Shown: piece by piece, positions 50,645 to 59,863 of the stretch
Layout: every line of letters begins with the position of its first letter
How positions within the stretch are numbered: the first letter of the stretch is position 1
DNA from: Paenibacillus aurantius
GTDB taxonomy: Bacteria; Bacillota; Bacilli; Paenibacillales; NBRC-103111
Length of the DNA stretch: 64,000 bases
Assembly: GCF_032268605.1 (NCBI RefSeq)
Contig: NZ_CP130318.1
Coordinates: forward strand, 5,245,501 to 5,309,500
Direction: 5' to 3'
Position numbers and translations under genes: made by a program
Notes under the pieces: model-generated
The model's database searches: none
What the model was told of the DNA's origin: nothing
The model's input: only the letters and a program-made list of their open reading frames with translations

Positions 50645-51333
50645 AGCGGATTCTTATGATAGAGGATGAACAGGTGATTGCCGAGGTCGTCCAGGACTAC
50701 TTGGAGGCAAGCGGGTATGCGGTAGATAGAGCGGATCAGGGAGACACGGGGCTGGAGTTGGCCAAAAAAGGCGGCTACGATCTCCTTCTGCTCGACCTTA
50801 TGCTGCCTCACACGGACGGCTTCGAGATCTGCCGACGGGTGCGGGAGACGAGCAACGTCCCGATCCTGATGATGTCCGCCCGCAAGGAGGACATTGACAA
50901 AATCCGGGGGCTCGGGCTCGGAGCCGACGATTATGTAACCAAGCCGTTCAGCGTGGCGGAGCTGGTGGCCCGCGTGAAGGCCCATCTGGCCCGCTACGAC
51001 CGGCTGGTGGCCGATCAGCCCGTGCATCCCCGAGACGAGCTGCGCCTAAAGGGCCTCCTCCTCGACAAGCAGGCGCGCAAGGTGTTCGTGAACGGCAAGG
51101 AAACGGCCCTGACATCGAAGGAATACGACCTGCTGCTGTTCCTCGCCTCCCACCCGAACCGCGTCTTCACCAAGGATGAGCTGTTCGAGCGGATCTGGGG
51201 CTGGGACGCGTCCGGGGACAACGCTACGGTCACGGTCCATATCAGCAAGCTGAGGGACAAAATCGAGGCCGACCCGTCGAAGCCCCAGTACATCGAGACG
51301 GTCTGGGGCGTCGGGTACCGGTTTCAGGTATAG
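50641..51333 (+). CDS. OmpR/PhoB-family response regulator
   Basis: 230 residues: a receiver domain (ILMIEDEQVIAEVV, Asp in LLLDLMLPHTDG, Lys in VTKPFSVAELV) and a winged helix ending TVHISKLRDKIEADP and YIETVWGVGYRFQV. Last gene of the ABC/two-component operon; probable target is its own operon. Followed by a strong terminator. Confidence 0.96.
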   Translation: MKRILMIEDEQVIAEVVQDYLEASGYAVDRADQGDTGLELAKKGGYDLLLLDLMLPHTDGFEICRRVRETSNVPILMMSARKEDIDKIRGLGLGADDYVTKPFSVAELVARVKAHLARYDRLVADQPVHPRDELRLKGLLLDKQARKVFVNGKETALTSKEYDLLLFLASHPNRVFTKDELFERIWGWDASGDNATVTVHISKLRDKIEADPSKPQYIETVWGVGYRFQV

Positions 51334-51430
51334 CCCCATTCAATCGGCCGCCGAGGGAGAGAAACGGCGGGGCCGATCCAGGGCACCGGATACCGGTTCC
51401 ATGTAGCCCTATCCGATCGTCCGCCGCCAG

Positions 51431-51473
51431 AAGAAAAAGCGGAGCCCGCATACCGCCGGCTCCGCTTTTTCTT
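51431..51473. terminator. Strong bidirectional terminator after the ABC/two-component operon
   Basis: Perfect 16-bp stem 51431-51446 / 51458-51473 with TTTTTCTT on one arm and AAGAAAAA on the other. Confidence 0.9.
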
Positions 51474-51478
51474 CTGTT

Positions 51479-51570
51479 AGTGCCTTATCCGTGAGTGTTG
51501 TTCGGCTTCCCTCTTGATTTTCGTAAGCATAGGGAGGGGGGGCGCCAACAAAGGTACCGGATAAGGCACT
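51479..51570. repeat. CCTTATCCG intergenic repeat, full copy (GTGCC arms)
   Basis: 12-bp perfect arms AGTGCCTTATCC / GGATAAGGCACT. Compared with the copy at 43289 one arm pair has changed together (T-A to G-C), keeping the pairing. Its right end supplies the stop codon region of the NUDIX gene. It sits between convergent genes. Confidence 0.85.
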
Positions 51571-52105
51571 AAGCCCGTCCTTCCGGCAATTGGCTCCACT
51601 GCCGGTAGGCCGCCTCGAGAATCCTCCGGTCCCGAAGGACCATGAACCGGGAGGAGTAGTCATGCCGCTCGTTCTCGGCCTCCCTCATCCGTTCCCGGGC
51701 CTCCTGCCAAGACATCCACCTAACCTGCATGCCCAGCCGTCGTTCATTTTCGGTCAGCTTGATTTCGTCCGTACAGGAAAGAGCACGGGCGATGTAGCAG
51801 TAGGAAACCTGCATGTAGCGGTTTTTGACCTTGTGCTCTTCAAAATACCCCAGCTCGTGGGTAATTTCCGCCTCGCAGCCCGTCTCCTCGAGCAGCTCGC
51901 GGAGAAAAGTCTCCTCCCGGCTCTCGCCCGCCTCCATTCCGCCTCCGGGCAGCTTGTACAGCCCCCGGCGGGCCATAAACATCAGCGCCACCCGGTCATG
52001 CTCGTCCATCAGGACGCCCCGGGCCGCCTTCCGGGAAATCGAAGACAGCCATTCGGGCGGGCCTCCGTACAGATCGCTGTCGGTCAAACGGTCCATTAAC
52101 TTCAT
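51569..52105 (-). CDS. NUDIX hydrolase
   Basis: 178 residues. Nudix box GGGMEAGESREETFLRELLE followed by ETG, preceded by LYKLPGG. The N-terminal SISRKAARGVLMDEHDRVAL is the first strand. Hydrolyses a nucleoside diphosphate derivative; the substrate is unknown. ATG 52105 behind AGGAG. The TAG stop lies in the last bases of the adjacent repeat, so the C-terminus may have been set by repeat insertion. Confidence 0.92.
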   Translation of the reverse strand: MKLMDRLTDSDLYGGPPEWLSSISRKAARGVLMDEHDRVALMFMARRGLYKLPGGGMEAGESREETFLRELLEETGCEAEITHELGYFEEHKVKNRYMQVSYCYIARALSCTDEIKLTENERRLGMQVRWMSWQEARERMREAENERHDYSSRFMVLRDRRILEAAYRQWSQLPEGRA

Positions 52106-52160
52106 AGCTCATCTCCTGACCTTCGTGTCTCGGGGTGGTTTCTCTTCCCATTATACCCGT

Positions 52161-55100
52161 TTACAGCATCAGAAGCTCGCGGATTTCATTCTCCGTTAAG
52201 GAAGGCAGCCCTTCCTCGGCCGGCTGAAGCACTTCCCCGATCAACGCCTTCTTGCTCTGCTGCAGCGCGTACATCTTGTCCTCCACGGTGCCCCGGGCTA
52301 CCAGCCGGATGACCTGCACGACCTTCCTCTGCCCGATCCGGTGGGCGCGGTCCATCGCCTGCAGCTCCACCGCCGGGTTCCACCACAGGTCGTAAAGGAT
52401 GACGGTGTCGGCTCCGGTCAAATTCAGTCCTGTCCCTCCGGCCTTCAGAGAGAGAAGGAACAGGTCACGTTCTCCCTCGTTAAACCGCCGGCACAGCTCC
52501 ACCCGCTCCAGGGGCGGGGTTTGCCCGTCCAGGTAGAAATAGGGAACCTCCCGTTCCACAAGCTCGCGCCGGATGAGACCGAGCATCTCGGTGAATTGGG
52601 AGAAGATCAGCACCCTTCTCCCCAATCCCCGGTACTCGTCGACCAGCTCCAGAAGCTGATCGAATTTGGCTGAACTTCCCCGGTACCCTTCCACGAACAA
52701 AGCGGGGTGGCAGCACAGCTGGCGAAGCCGGGTGAGGCCCGCCAGGATACGGATCCGGTTACGCCGGAGGCTGCCCGCCTTCAGATGCTTCACCGCTTCC
52801 TGCCGGAGCTCGGCCAAGTAAGCCACGTACAGCTTCTTCTGCTCCGGAAGAAGCTCGGCGGCAAGCGTCGACTCGATCTTCTCCGGCAGCTCCTGCAGCA
52901 CGTCGCTCTTCAGCCGCCGCAGCATAAAGGGCCGGATGCGCTTAGCCGCCGCTTCCCTCGAGAACTCCTTGAAGGCTTTGCGGTCGGGCAGAAGCCCCGG
53001 AAAGACGACATCGTAGAGGGACCACAGATCCTCGAGACGGTTCTCGAGCGGCGTCCCGGTTAGGGCAAAACGATGCCGCGCACGGATGGCCTTCACCGAG
53101 CGGGCGGTCTGCGTATCCGGGTTTTTGAAGGCCTGCGCCTCATCGTAGAAGACGGTGTGAAAGGACAAGGCCATGTAGCGGAGCAAGTCCCGGCGCAGCA
53201 GCGGATAGGACGTGATGATCACATCGGCCCCCGCCGGATCGCTCAGAATGCCGCTCCGCTCTTTGGCGCCGCCGTCCGCAACCGTGACCCGGAGCTCCGG
53301 AGCAAACTGCCGAAGTTCCCGCTGCCAGTTGTACAGGAGCGAGGCCGGGCAGACGACGAGAGCCGGCTCGCCGGTCTCCCGGAGCTCCGGGAGGACGGAG
53401 ACGAGATAGGCGATGCTTTGGACCGTCTTCCCGAGCCCCATCTCGTCGGCCAGCACCCCGCCGAACCGGTAGCGGGCGAGCGTCTTCAGCCACTGGTACC
53501 CGTATTTCTGGTAGCCGCGCAGAACCGGCTCCCAGCCTTCGGGATAAGGATGCTCCAGATGATCGGGGCTGCGCATGGTATCGAGCAGCCGCCGGAAGGA
53601 GGTCCCGAGGCTGACGGCCCGCCCGGGGGCGGCGTTCTCCATCAAGTGGACGGCGTGGGCGGCCGGCAGACGAAGCCGGTCTCCCGCCAATTCCAGCCTT
53701 CCCCCGAGGCTGTTCAGGAAACGGATAATGTCTTGAAACTCCTCGCTGTCGAGCGGCATAAGGGCCCCTCCCGGAAGCCGGTAATAGCGGCGTTTCTCCG
53801 CGAGGGTTTCGAGAAGGCGGGAGATCTCCCTCTCGGGAATGCCATCCAGCTCGAACCGGAACTCGAGCCAGTCGGTGCGCTCGTCCACCTCGGCCCGGAG
53901 CCTCGGCGGGGCATGGCCGGTGAAGAGCCGCTCCTTTGCCGCGGACGTGGCGTACACCTGCACCAGCTTCTCCAGCTCGGGAAGCACATGCCGGAGGAAC
54001 TCGTATTCCTCCTCTTCGCCCAGCAGCATGTAGCCGCCTTCGGTCTGCAGGAAGGCCGCCTGCTCCATTAGGCTTAGAATCCTCTGCTCCTTCTCTCCGT
54101 CACGTACGAGAAGCCGGCCCCGGCCGGCCCGTGTGCCCGGGCTCTCCAGCGGGTCGACCACCCACTCGCCGTAGTGGAATTCGAGGCCGGCCAGAAGGCG
54201 GTCCTTCACCCGGTCGAGGAACAGCTTCGCCTTAAGCGGAGCCTGCACCATCCGTTCGGACACCTCCTGGGCCACCTTTACGGCGCCGAGCTTCAGAAGC
54301 CCCGGGATCACCTGCTCCAGGAAGAGCTCCATCTGCTCCACCGGGATCCGAACCGAAGGCATCCCTGTTTCCTCCAGCATCCTTATCAGGCCGGCAAGAC
54401 GCTTCAGTTCCTCGGCGGGAGGCTTCCGCAGCCTGCCTTCGGAGAGAATCATGCCGTAGGCTTCCATGACGGTCACCCGGTCCGATCCCCTTATCTCCAG
54501 CCGTCCGTCCTCCGCCCCTTCCGAAGCCGGCTCGAAGGCGAACACAAGGGGAAGCGGCTCCTCCGTCAGCCCGATGCCGGAGTAGGTGAGGCCGTCATGC
54601 ACCAGCTTAACCTGCGGTGCCGCGGCCAGCAGGGGCAGCAGCCCCTCCCAATAGGCGGCCGGGATGAGCGGCATTCGTCCCTCTCCACCGTAAGAGGACC
54701 CTTCGGGCTCCCCCTCGCTCCGGACGATTCGGAGCAGTGCCCTCAGGACGGCATCGTTCTCCGGCTGGAAGCTGTGAAGCTCCGGGACATAGGAGAAGGT
54801 CCCGGTCAGGGGATAAGGCTCCCCGCGCTCCACCTGCTCGAGAAACTCCCCGATCCGCTTCACCGCGTACAGCCGTTTCGCTCCGATCCGGCATTCGACT
54901 CCGAAGCGAAGCCCTCTGTCCCGGTGCGGAACGGTCCGCACGGTAAACTCCGCCTCCAGCACCTCCCGTCCGTCCACGAAAGGACGGGCCGCCGTCGGCG
55001 GCACCGGCTTGCGGCTGAACAGCTCCAGCAGCCGGTCGCTTAAGCCCGTGCCGGCTTCTCCGGCGGACGCGGCCTCCCCGACTCCGGACAGCGAGGCTTC

Positions 55101-55394
55101 CAGGCCTGCCCCGCTTCCGTCCTTCACCCAGAAGAGCAGCGCCGCAATATGCCGGCAGTACAGGTCGTCGGGGTGAAAAACCGGACAGGAGCAGACCGCC
55201 TCCGCCTTGCCGGCGGAAGGGAGGCCGAGCGTCACCGGATAGACCGAGCCGTCCTCCCGGACGTCCGCCTCGTACCGATGTCCGGAGCGCCTGGTCACGT
55301 TGACGCTTCCCGCCCGGAAGAGGGCCTCGCCGTCTTCGCAGGCGAAACGGCCGCAGAGCGCCCGGATGGTTTTTTCCTGGATGGGTTCGTTCAC
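52161..55394 (-). CDS. SNF2-family helicase with SWIM zinc finger
   Basis: 1077 residues. A SWIM zinc finger near residues 63-90 (CSCPVFHPDDLYCRHIAALL) is followed by a bacterial SNF2-associated region and the ATPase: motif I DEMGLGKTVQSI (about 655), motif II FYDEAQAFKN (DEAQ, about 753), motif III LTGTPLENRLEDLW, and the C-terminal helicase LIFSQFTEMLGLIRREL, SLKAGGTGLNLTGADTVILY and DRAHRIGQ. It uses ATP to move on double-stranded DNA; bacterial members take part in repair or recombination, with no defined role. GTG 55394 after AAGGAGGAGG. Probably monocistronic. Confidence 0.95.
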   Translation of the reverse strand: MNEPIQEKTIRALCGRFACEDGEALFRAGSVNVTRRSGHRYEADVREDGSVYPVTLGLPSAGKAEAVCSCPVFHPDDLYCRHIAALLFWVKDGSGAGLEASLSGVGEAASAGEAGTGLSDRLLELFSRKPVPPTAARPFVDGREVLEAEFTVRTVPHRDRGLRFGVECRIGAKRLYAVKRIGEFLEQVERGEPYPLTGTFSYVPELHSFQPENDAVLRALLRIVRSEGEPEGSSYGGEGRMPLIPAAYWEGLLPLLAAAPQVKLVHDGLTYSGIGLTEEPLPLVFAFEPASEGAEDGRLEIRGSDRVTVMEAYGMILSEGRLRKPPAEELKRLAGLIRMLEETGMPSVRIPVEQMELFLEQVIPGLLKLGAVKVAQEVSERMVQAPLKAKLFLDRVKDRLLAGLEFHYGEWVVDPLESPGTRAGRGRLLVRDGEKEQRILSLMEQAAFLQTEGGYMLLGEEEEYEFLRHVLPELEKLVQVYATSAAKERLFTGHAPPRLRAEVDERTDWLEFRFELDGIPEREISRLLETLAEKRRYYRLPGGALMPLDSEEFQDIIRFLNSLGGRLELAGDRLRLPAAHAVHLMENAAPGRAVSLGTSFRRLLDTMRSPDHLEHPYPEGWEPVLRGYQKYGYQWLKTLARYRFGGVLADEMGLGKTVQSIAYLVSVLPELRETGEPALVVCPASLLYNWQRELRQFAPELRVTVADGGAKERSGILSDPAGADVIITSYPLLRRDLLRYMALSFHTVFYDEAQAFKNPDTQTARSVKAIRARHRFALTGTPLENRLEDLWSLYDVVFPGLLPDRKAFKEFSREAAAKRIRPFMLRRLKSDVLQELPEKIESTLAAELLPEQKKLYVAYLAELRQEAVKHLKAGSLRRNRIRILAGLTRLRQLCCHPALFVEGYRGSSAKFDQLLELVDEYRGLGRRVLIFSQFTEMLGLIRRELVEREVPYFYLDGQTPPLERVELCRRFNEGERDLFLLSLKAGGTGLNLTGADTVILYDLWWNPAVELQAMDRAHRIGQRKVVQVIRLVARGTVEDKMYALQQSKKALIGEVLQPAEEGLPSLTENEIRELLML

Positions 55395-55565
55395 GTTCTT
55401 CCTCCTCCTTCCCTGCCCTATGAATTATCCCTACATTATACCCGTTCCCCGGACAAAAAGGGACGGCCCCTTTACGAAAAAGGCCCCGGGTGAGAGGCAC
55501 AAGCGCTCAAGCGGAGGTACCGGTCCTTTCATACGCTGAGGGTAAGAAGGAGGCTTGAATCGATC

Positions 55566-56666
55566 ATGACACGCTTCGGCATTATGCAGCTCGCTTTGCC
55601 GGCAAGAGGGTCCGGGGCCGAACGTTCCGGCACCTATGTCCCGGACCGGATCTGGAGGGGATTTCATTCGGATGGCAGAAAGCACGGCCTGCAGGTATTG
55701 TTTTTTCGCGTGGAGGATGTGGACTTTGCCCGGGGCCGGGTCCATGCCTGGACCTCATCATCACCCGACGGCCGATCCGGCTGGAGGCGGGGCTGGCACC
55801 CGCTCCCGCATGTGCTGTACGAGAATTACCCGATCGGCCCCAAAGGAAAAAGCCGCCGCGCCGTTGGCATGAAGAGGGCTTTCGCGCGTCTCGGCATTCC
55901 CGTGTTCAATCCGTCCTTCTTCAACAAGGCGGAGCTCCAGAGGCTGCTGTCGGCTTCCGAGGTCCGCCGGTTTCTTCCGGCCGGCAAGGCGGCACGAAGC
56001 GTATCGGACGTGACGGGACTCCTGAGAAGGCACCGGAGCGTCTACCTGAAGCCGGTCAACGGCACCCAGGGGCGGGGAATTCTCGAGCTGAAGCGAAGAT
56101 CGCATGGACGGGTTAAGGTGAAATCGGGGAAACGGGCGGACCGGGTCGGGCGGAAGGAGTTTATCCGCATCATGAGCCGGCTGCTGAGGAGAGAACGGTA
56201 CCTCGTCCAGGAAGGGCTGTCCTTGCGCAAAAAAGGACGGCACAAAATCGACTTCCGCGTCATCGTCCACCGGGGAGCCGATGGCCGCTGGCATTCCGCC
56301 GGCATCCGCCCCAAGCTCGGAGGGTCCGGGTCCATCGTCACCAACATCCATGCCGGCGGCTCCAAGACGACCTGGACCCGCCTGTCCGCCTGGGCCCGCC
56401 GAAGCGGAAGACCGCTTCCGTCCGCCCGCCGGCTGGAGGAAGCCGCCCTGGTGGCGGGGCGCGTCCTTACCCGCTTCCGTCCGACCTTAAGCCACCTCGG
56501 AATCGACGTGGCGTTGGACCGGCGCAACCGGATCTTCCTGCTGGATTTTAACCCGGTTCCGGGGCGCGGCCTTCTGACTCCCTCCATGATGAAGCGCGTG
56601 ACCTACCTGACCACGGGGTTTGCCAAATATTTGGCCTCCCGGGGAGCTTCCGCCCGAAACCGGTAG
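55566..56666 (+). CDS. YheC/YheD-type ATP-grasp spore-coat-associated protein
   Basis: 366 residues. The YheC/D family pattern is clear: SGTYVPDRIWRGFHSDGRKH, LYENYPIGPKGKS, FNPSFFNKAELQRLL and the ATP-grasp elements VYLKPVNGTQGRGILEL, DFRVIVHRGADGRWH and FLLDFNPVPGRGLL. Family members are found with the endospore coat; the ligase reaction is unknown. ATG 55566 after AGGAGG. The protein is very basic. Single gene, convergent with the HAD gene. Confidence 0.9.
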   Translation: MTRFGIMQLALPARGSGAERSGTYVPDRIWRGFHSDGRKHGLQVLFFRVEDVDFARGRVHAWTSSSPDGRSGWRRGWHPLPHVLYENYPIGPKGKSRRAVGMKRAFARLGIPVFNPSFFNKAELQRLLSASEVRRFLPAGKAARSVSDVTGLLRRHRSVYLKPVNGTQGRGILELKRRSHGRVKVKSGKRADRVGRKEFIRIMSRLLRRERYLVQEGLSLRKKGRHKIDFRVIVHRGADGRWHSAGIRPKLGGSGSIVTNIHAGGSKTTWTRLSAWARRSGRPLPSARRLEEAALVAGRVLTRFRPTLSHLGIDVALDRRNRIFLLDFNPVPGRGLLTPSMMKRVTYLTTGFAKYLASRGASARNR

Positions 56667-56785
56667 GTTCGCGGGAAGGGTGCAGGGAGAGGACCAGCGG
56701 GCGGGTTATGCTAGTTTCTGCGGCGGCTACTGCAGGAGCGGGCATCGTTTAGACCGCGGGAGTTGCTGCGGGTAAGCCGGCGGCA

Positions 56786-56967
56786 TAACGAATCGTGAAT
56801 ACCTTATAACGGCAAAAAAGGCCCCCGCGGCTTTCTTACGAATTCTGGTAACGTTATAGGCGGGATTCGGCATATCTTTGACCGAAAAAGCGCATATAGC
56901 GTGCTGACGATTCGCAAGAAGGAGCGAGGGGGCCTTTTTGAGTGAATAAGCGTTGTACGATTCGTTA
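56786..56967. repeat. Nested inverted intergenic repeat, copy 2 (TAACGAATC type)
   Basis: TAACGAATC at 56786, a degenerate TTACGAATT at 56836, inverse GATTCGCAA at 56909 and GATTCGTTA at 56959: exactly 50 bp between outer and inner motifs on both sides. The arms share AAAAAAGGCCCCC with GGGGGCCTTTTT on the other side. Confidence 0.8.
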
Positions 56968-57011
56968 GGTTCCAGCCCTCTTGCCTGAAGAGGCTAGAGA
57001 TCCGCTAATGG

Positions 57012-57042
57012 AAAAAGACCGCTTTCCTTCGAAAACGGTCCT
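57012..57042 (-). terminator. Terminator of the HAD pseudogene
   Basis: GACCGTTTT / AAAGCGGTC stem with TTTTT on the minus strand, 28 bp after the stop. Confidence 0.65.
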
Positions 57043-57069
57043 TCTCTGGGACTAGGGACGGCCTCGTTT

Positions 57070-57968
57070 TTATGCCGGTTCCAGCCGGTCCGCTCCCTTC
57101 CCTGCCGTGGCACCGGGAGCGGCCTCCAGACCGCCGGCCAAGCCGGCTTGCTCCGCTTCGGCCAGCATCCGCTCCACGACCACCGCCACCCCGTCGCGGT
57201 CGTTCGTCTCCGTGATTTCCCGGGCCCTCTCCTTCAGCTCGGGAACGGCGTTGCCCATGGCCACCGGATATCCGACGGCAAGGAACAGCTCCAGGTCGTT
57301 CCGGTCATCCCCGAAGGCGGCAACCCGGGACGCCTCCAGCTCATAATGGGCGCACAGGCTCAGAACGCCGGAAGCTTTGGTCACCCCCCGGCCCATCAGC
57401 TGGACCAGCTTGCCCTGTCGGTCACGACGAGGCTCAGCTGCTCCCGGAAGGCTTCCTCCAAGAGGTCCGTGCGGCGGCTGTTGGTGAGCAGAAGCTTCGT
57501 GGCACTGAGCTTCTTCAGCTCGTCCATGCTGACGACAAGCGGGACGAAATGGGAGTGGTAGAAGGCCGGGTCGGACTCGGCCGAGAGACTGTACCAAGCA
57601 TCCCGGTCCTCCAGACAAAGGGTGCCGTCAAGGCCGTTCTGTTCCCAGAACTCCAGCACCTTCAAGCTGATTTCCGGAGGAATGGCATAATGCTCGGTCA
57701 GCCCGGTATGCGGGCAGTGAACATACGCCCCGTTGTAATAGACGAAGGACGCCGCCTGGAGCAGGTCCTCCGGCAGCAGCTCCTTAACGGAACGGGGCGG
57801 CCGGGCCGTGGCGATGATGATTTTCCACCCTTGCCGGTAAGCGCTCATCAGCGCCTGAAGGTTTCGTTCGGACACTTCCTTGCAGGAGTCCAGCAAGGTT
57901 CCGTCGAGATCAAGGACAAGGGCTTGAACGGAAGCGTTCGGCCCTCCTTTCATCGTTTGGGTATTCAC
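57070..57968 (-). pseudogene. Frameshifted Cof-type HAD phosphatase
   Basis: The 5' frame (57968-57396) encodes VQALVLDLDGTLLDSCKEVS (motif I with the two catalytic Asp) through SLVVTDRA and then stops. The other frame (to 57070) takes up at GKLVQLMGRGVTKASGVLSL and includes motif IV AFGDDRNDLELFLAVG. Together they make a normal ~290-residue Cof/YidA-like sugar-phosphate phosphatase; one base must be added near 57412-57417 (GACAGGGCAAG). It is either a true frameshift or a sequencing error. GTG 57968 behind AAGGAAGGCGG is the likely start. Confidence 0.85.
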
Positions 57969-58070
57969 TCGTACGCCGCCTTCCTTTTGGTATTTGGAAG
58001 AGCGTACCATTCCTTTTCCGGGGACGGCAACCTTTTTTCTTAAATCATAGGGTCCTAAGGGATTGTATAT

Positions 58071-58108
58071 AACAAAACGGAAAAGCCTTAAGACTTTTCC
58101 GTTTTGTT
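58071..58108. terminator. Intrinsic terminator of the sugar importer operon
   Basis: Perfect 15-bp stem 58071-58085 / 58094-58108 (AACAAAACGGAAAAG), 8-base loop. It lies 40 bp after the solute-binding protein stop. Confidence 0.85.
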
Positions 58109-58147
58109 CCTAAATTAACATTTTAGGGGGATTAGTCAGCCCATCGG

Positions 58148-59782
58148 CTACTTCTTCTTGTACTTCGCATCGTAGGCGGTCTGATAAATTTCCAGGTACC
58201 GCTTCAGGTTCATGTTGTCCAGGTTCTTCACGTACGAGTCCCAGTTCTTGTCAAGGTCCAAGTCTCCGGTGATGAACCGGGCGGTCATCTCCTTCATATG
58301 ATCCAGCAGCGTTTTCTCGAGATCGGCCACCTCGGAGGACTGCTCGGCGGTGAAGAAGACCGGAGGCAGGATGTTCTCCATCGACTGCTTGTAGGGCTCC
58401 ATCTTTTCCTTCGTCTCCTTGTAAAGCAGCGGCTCCAGCGGTTGGGACGGGTCCGCTACCTCGCCCAGCCGGAGGTCGCTCGGCCGGAAGCCCGTCCCCC
58501 GCTGGCTCCAGTTCACGTTCTGCACCCCGCCCCAAGGCTTCAACTGCTTCCAGATGGCGGGCTTGCCGTTGATGCCGATCTCTCCCTTCTCGGCCCAGCG
58601 CCATTCGGTGCCTTCCCGACCGGCATACCAGCGGAGCGTGGCTTCCTGGTTGTACAGGAAGTCCGCCAGCCGGAACGCCGCCTCCGGATTTTTGGCCTTG
58701 TTCGTGATGATGAATTCCCCGTTGTTCACCGCAAAAGGATGCAGGGGCGTAATCTGGAGCCCCTTCGGCCCTTTAAGGGGAGGGACGGCCGTATACTCCA
58801 GCCACCGGTTGCTCGAGCCGGCCAGCTTGGCCACGGAGCCCATGTTATGCCCCGACGCCGCTCCGAGAATCGGGGTCGCGCTCTCGCCCATCTCCTGAAG
58901 CTGGGTGCCGTCCTGCGTGAACGTCTGAGGAGCGATCAGCCCTTCGCTGTACAGCTTGCGCAGGTACGCCAGGCCCTCCTTCCATTCCGGCTTGTTGTAG
59001 GGGATATCCACCTTCCCGCTCTTCAGGTACAGCTTGTTGGAGCCATGGTTGTAGATGAAAGCATTCATCAGGAAGGAATCGATGGAGGTGTGGTAGCTTT
59101 GCGGAGAGCCCGAAAGCGGGATCTCGTCGGCTTTGCCGTTGCCGTTAGGGTCACGGGTTTTGAAGGCCTTCAGCATCTCGTAGAATTCGTCGGTTGTCGT
59201 CGGCATCTTCAGCCCGAGCTTATCGAGCCACGGCTGATAGACCCACATCCGCTGATGCAGCGTACAATGGTAGCATTCGTTGATTTGCGGCATGGCGTAG
59301 ATTTTGCCGTCGGGCGCCGTGCTCAGCTCCTTGGCCATCGGCATGGCCGCATACCCCTTCTTCGTTTCCTCCCCATATTTTTCGATCAGGTCGTTCAGCG
59401 GAAGGAAGACCCCTTGGGACCCGTAGATCATCATCTGAGAGGGGGACACGCCGAAGCCCATGATGACATCCGGGTAATCGCCGCCCGAGAGCACAAGGTT
59501 CAGTTTTTCCGTTGCGGTTTTCTCGGGGGCTACCTCGAATTCAAGATGAATGTTCGTTTTCTCCTCCAGCCATTTTGTAAATTCATTCGTCGAGAAATCT
59601 TCTACCGTGGACGCCCCTTTTACCAGCACCTTGAGGGTCGTTTTCTCGTTCGTGATCGGAAACTGCCCGGCGGGATTAACCCCGCTCGCCCCTTTGGCCA
59701 CATCCGGCTCTTTGCCGGAGCAGGCACTCGCCAATAACCCGAACCCCAGGACAACGGACAGAAGCATGCTCCATTTCCTCAT
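58148..59782 (-). CDS. ABC importer extracellular solute-binding lipoprotein (LplA-like)
   Basis: 544 residues. Signal peptide with lipobox LLASAC (Cys20) anchors it to the outer face of the membrane; the binding protein fold follows (TTLKVLVKGASTVEDFSTNE, then PDVIMGFGVSP, MPQINECYHCTLHQRMWVYQ). The length and the Paenibacillus-type LplA/LipO pattern point to a carbohydrate oligomer as ligand. Last gene of the leftward AraC-permease-permease-binding-protein cluster, 81 bp after the second permease; ends in a perfect terminator. Confidence 0.93.
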   Translation of the reverse strand: MRKWSMLLSVVLGFGLLASACSGKEPDVAKGASGVNPAGQFPITNEKTTLKVLVKGASTVEDFSTNEFTKWLEEKTNIHLEFEVAPEKTATEKLNLVLSGGDYPDVIMGFGVSPSQMMIYGSQGVFLPLNDLIEKYGEETKKGYAAMPMAKELSTAPDGKIYAMPQINECYHCTLHQRMWVYQPWLDKLGLKMPTTTDEFYEMLKAFKTRDPNGNGKADEIPLSGSPQSYHTSIDSFLMNAFIYNHGSNKLYLKSGKVDIPYNKPEWKEGLAYLRKLYSEGLIAPQTFTQDGTQLQEMGESATPILGAASGHNMGSVAKLAGSSNRWLEYTAVPPLKGPKGLQITPLHPFAVNNGEFIITNKAKNPEAAFRLADFLYNQEATLRWYAGREGTEWRWAEKGEIGINGKPAIWKQLKPWGGVQNVNWSQRGTGFRPSDLRLGEVADPSQPLEPLLYKETKEKMEPYKQSMENILPPVFFTAEQSSEVADLEKTLLDHMKEMTARFITGDLDLDKNWDSYVKNLDNMNLKRYLEIYQTAYDAKYKKK

Positions 59783-59863
59783 TTCCTCAACCTCCCGGAT
59801 TAATGAAATCCATTCCGTACCATTCCCTTCGGGCCGTCCTCTTCAGGAATTCCCCTTTCCAGT

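Larger units (their letters stand above)
56667..57069. other. Intergenic region between convergent genes
   Basis: 403 bp that hold nested repeat copy 2 (56786-56967) and a terminator hairpin (57012-57042). No supported gene. Confidence 0.6.
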
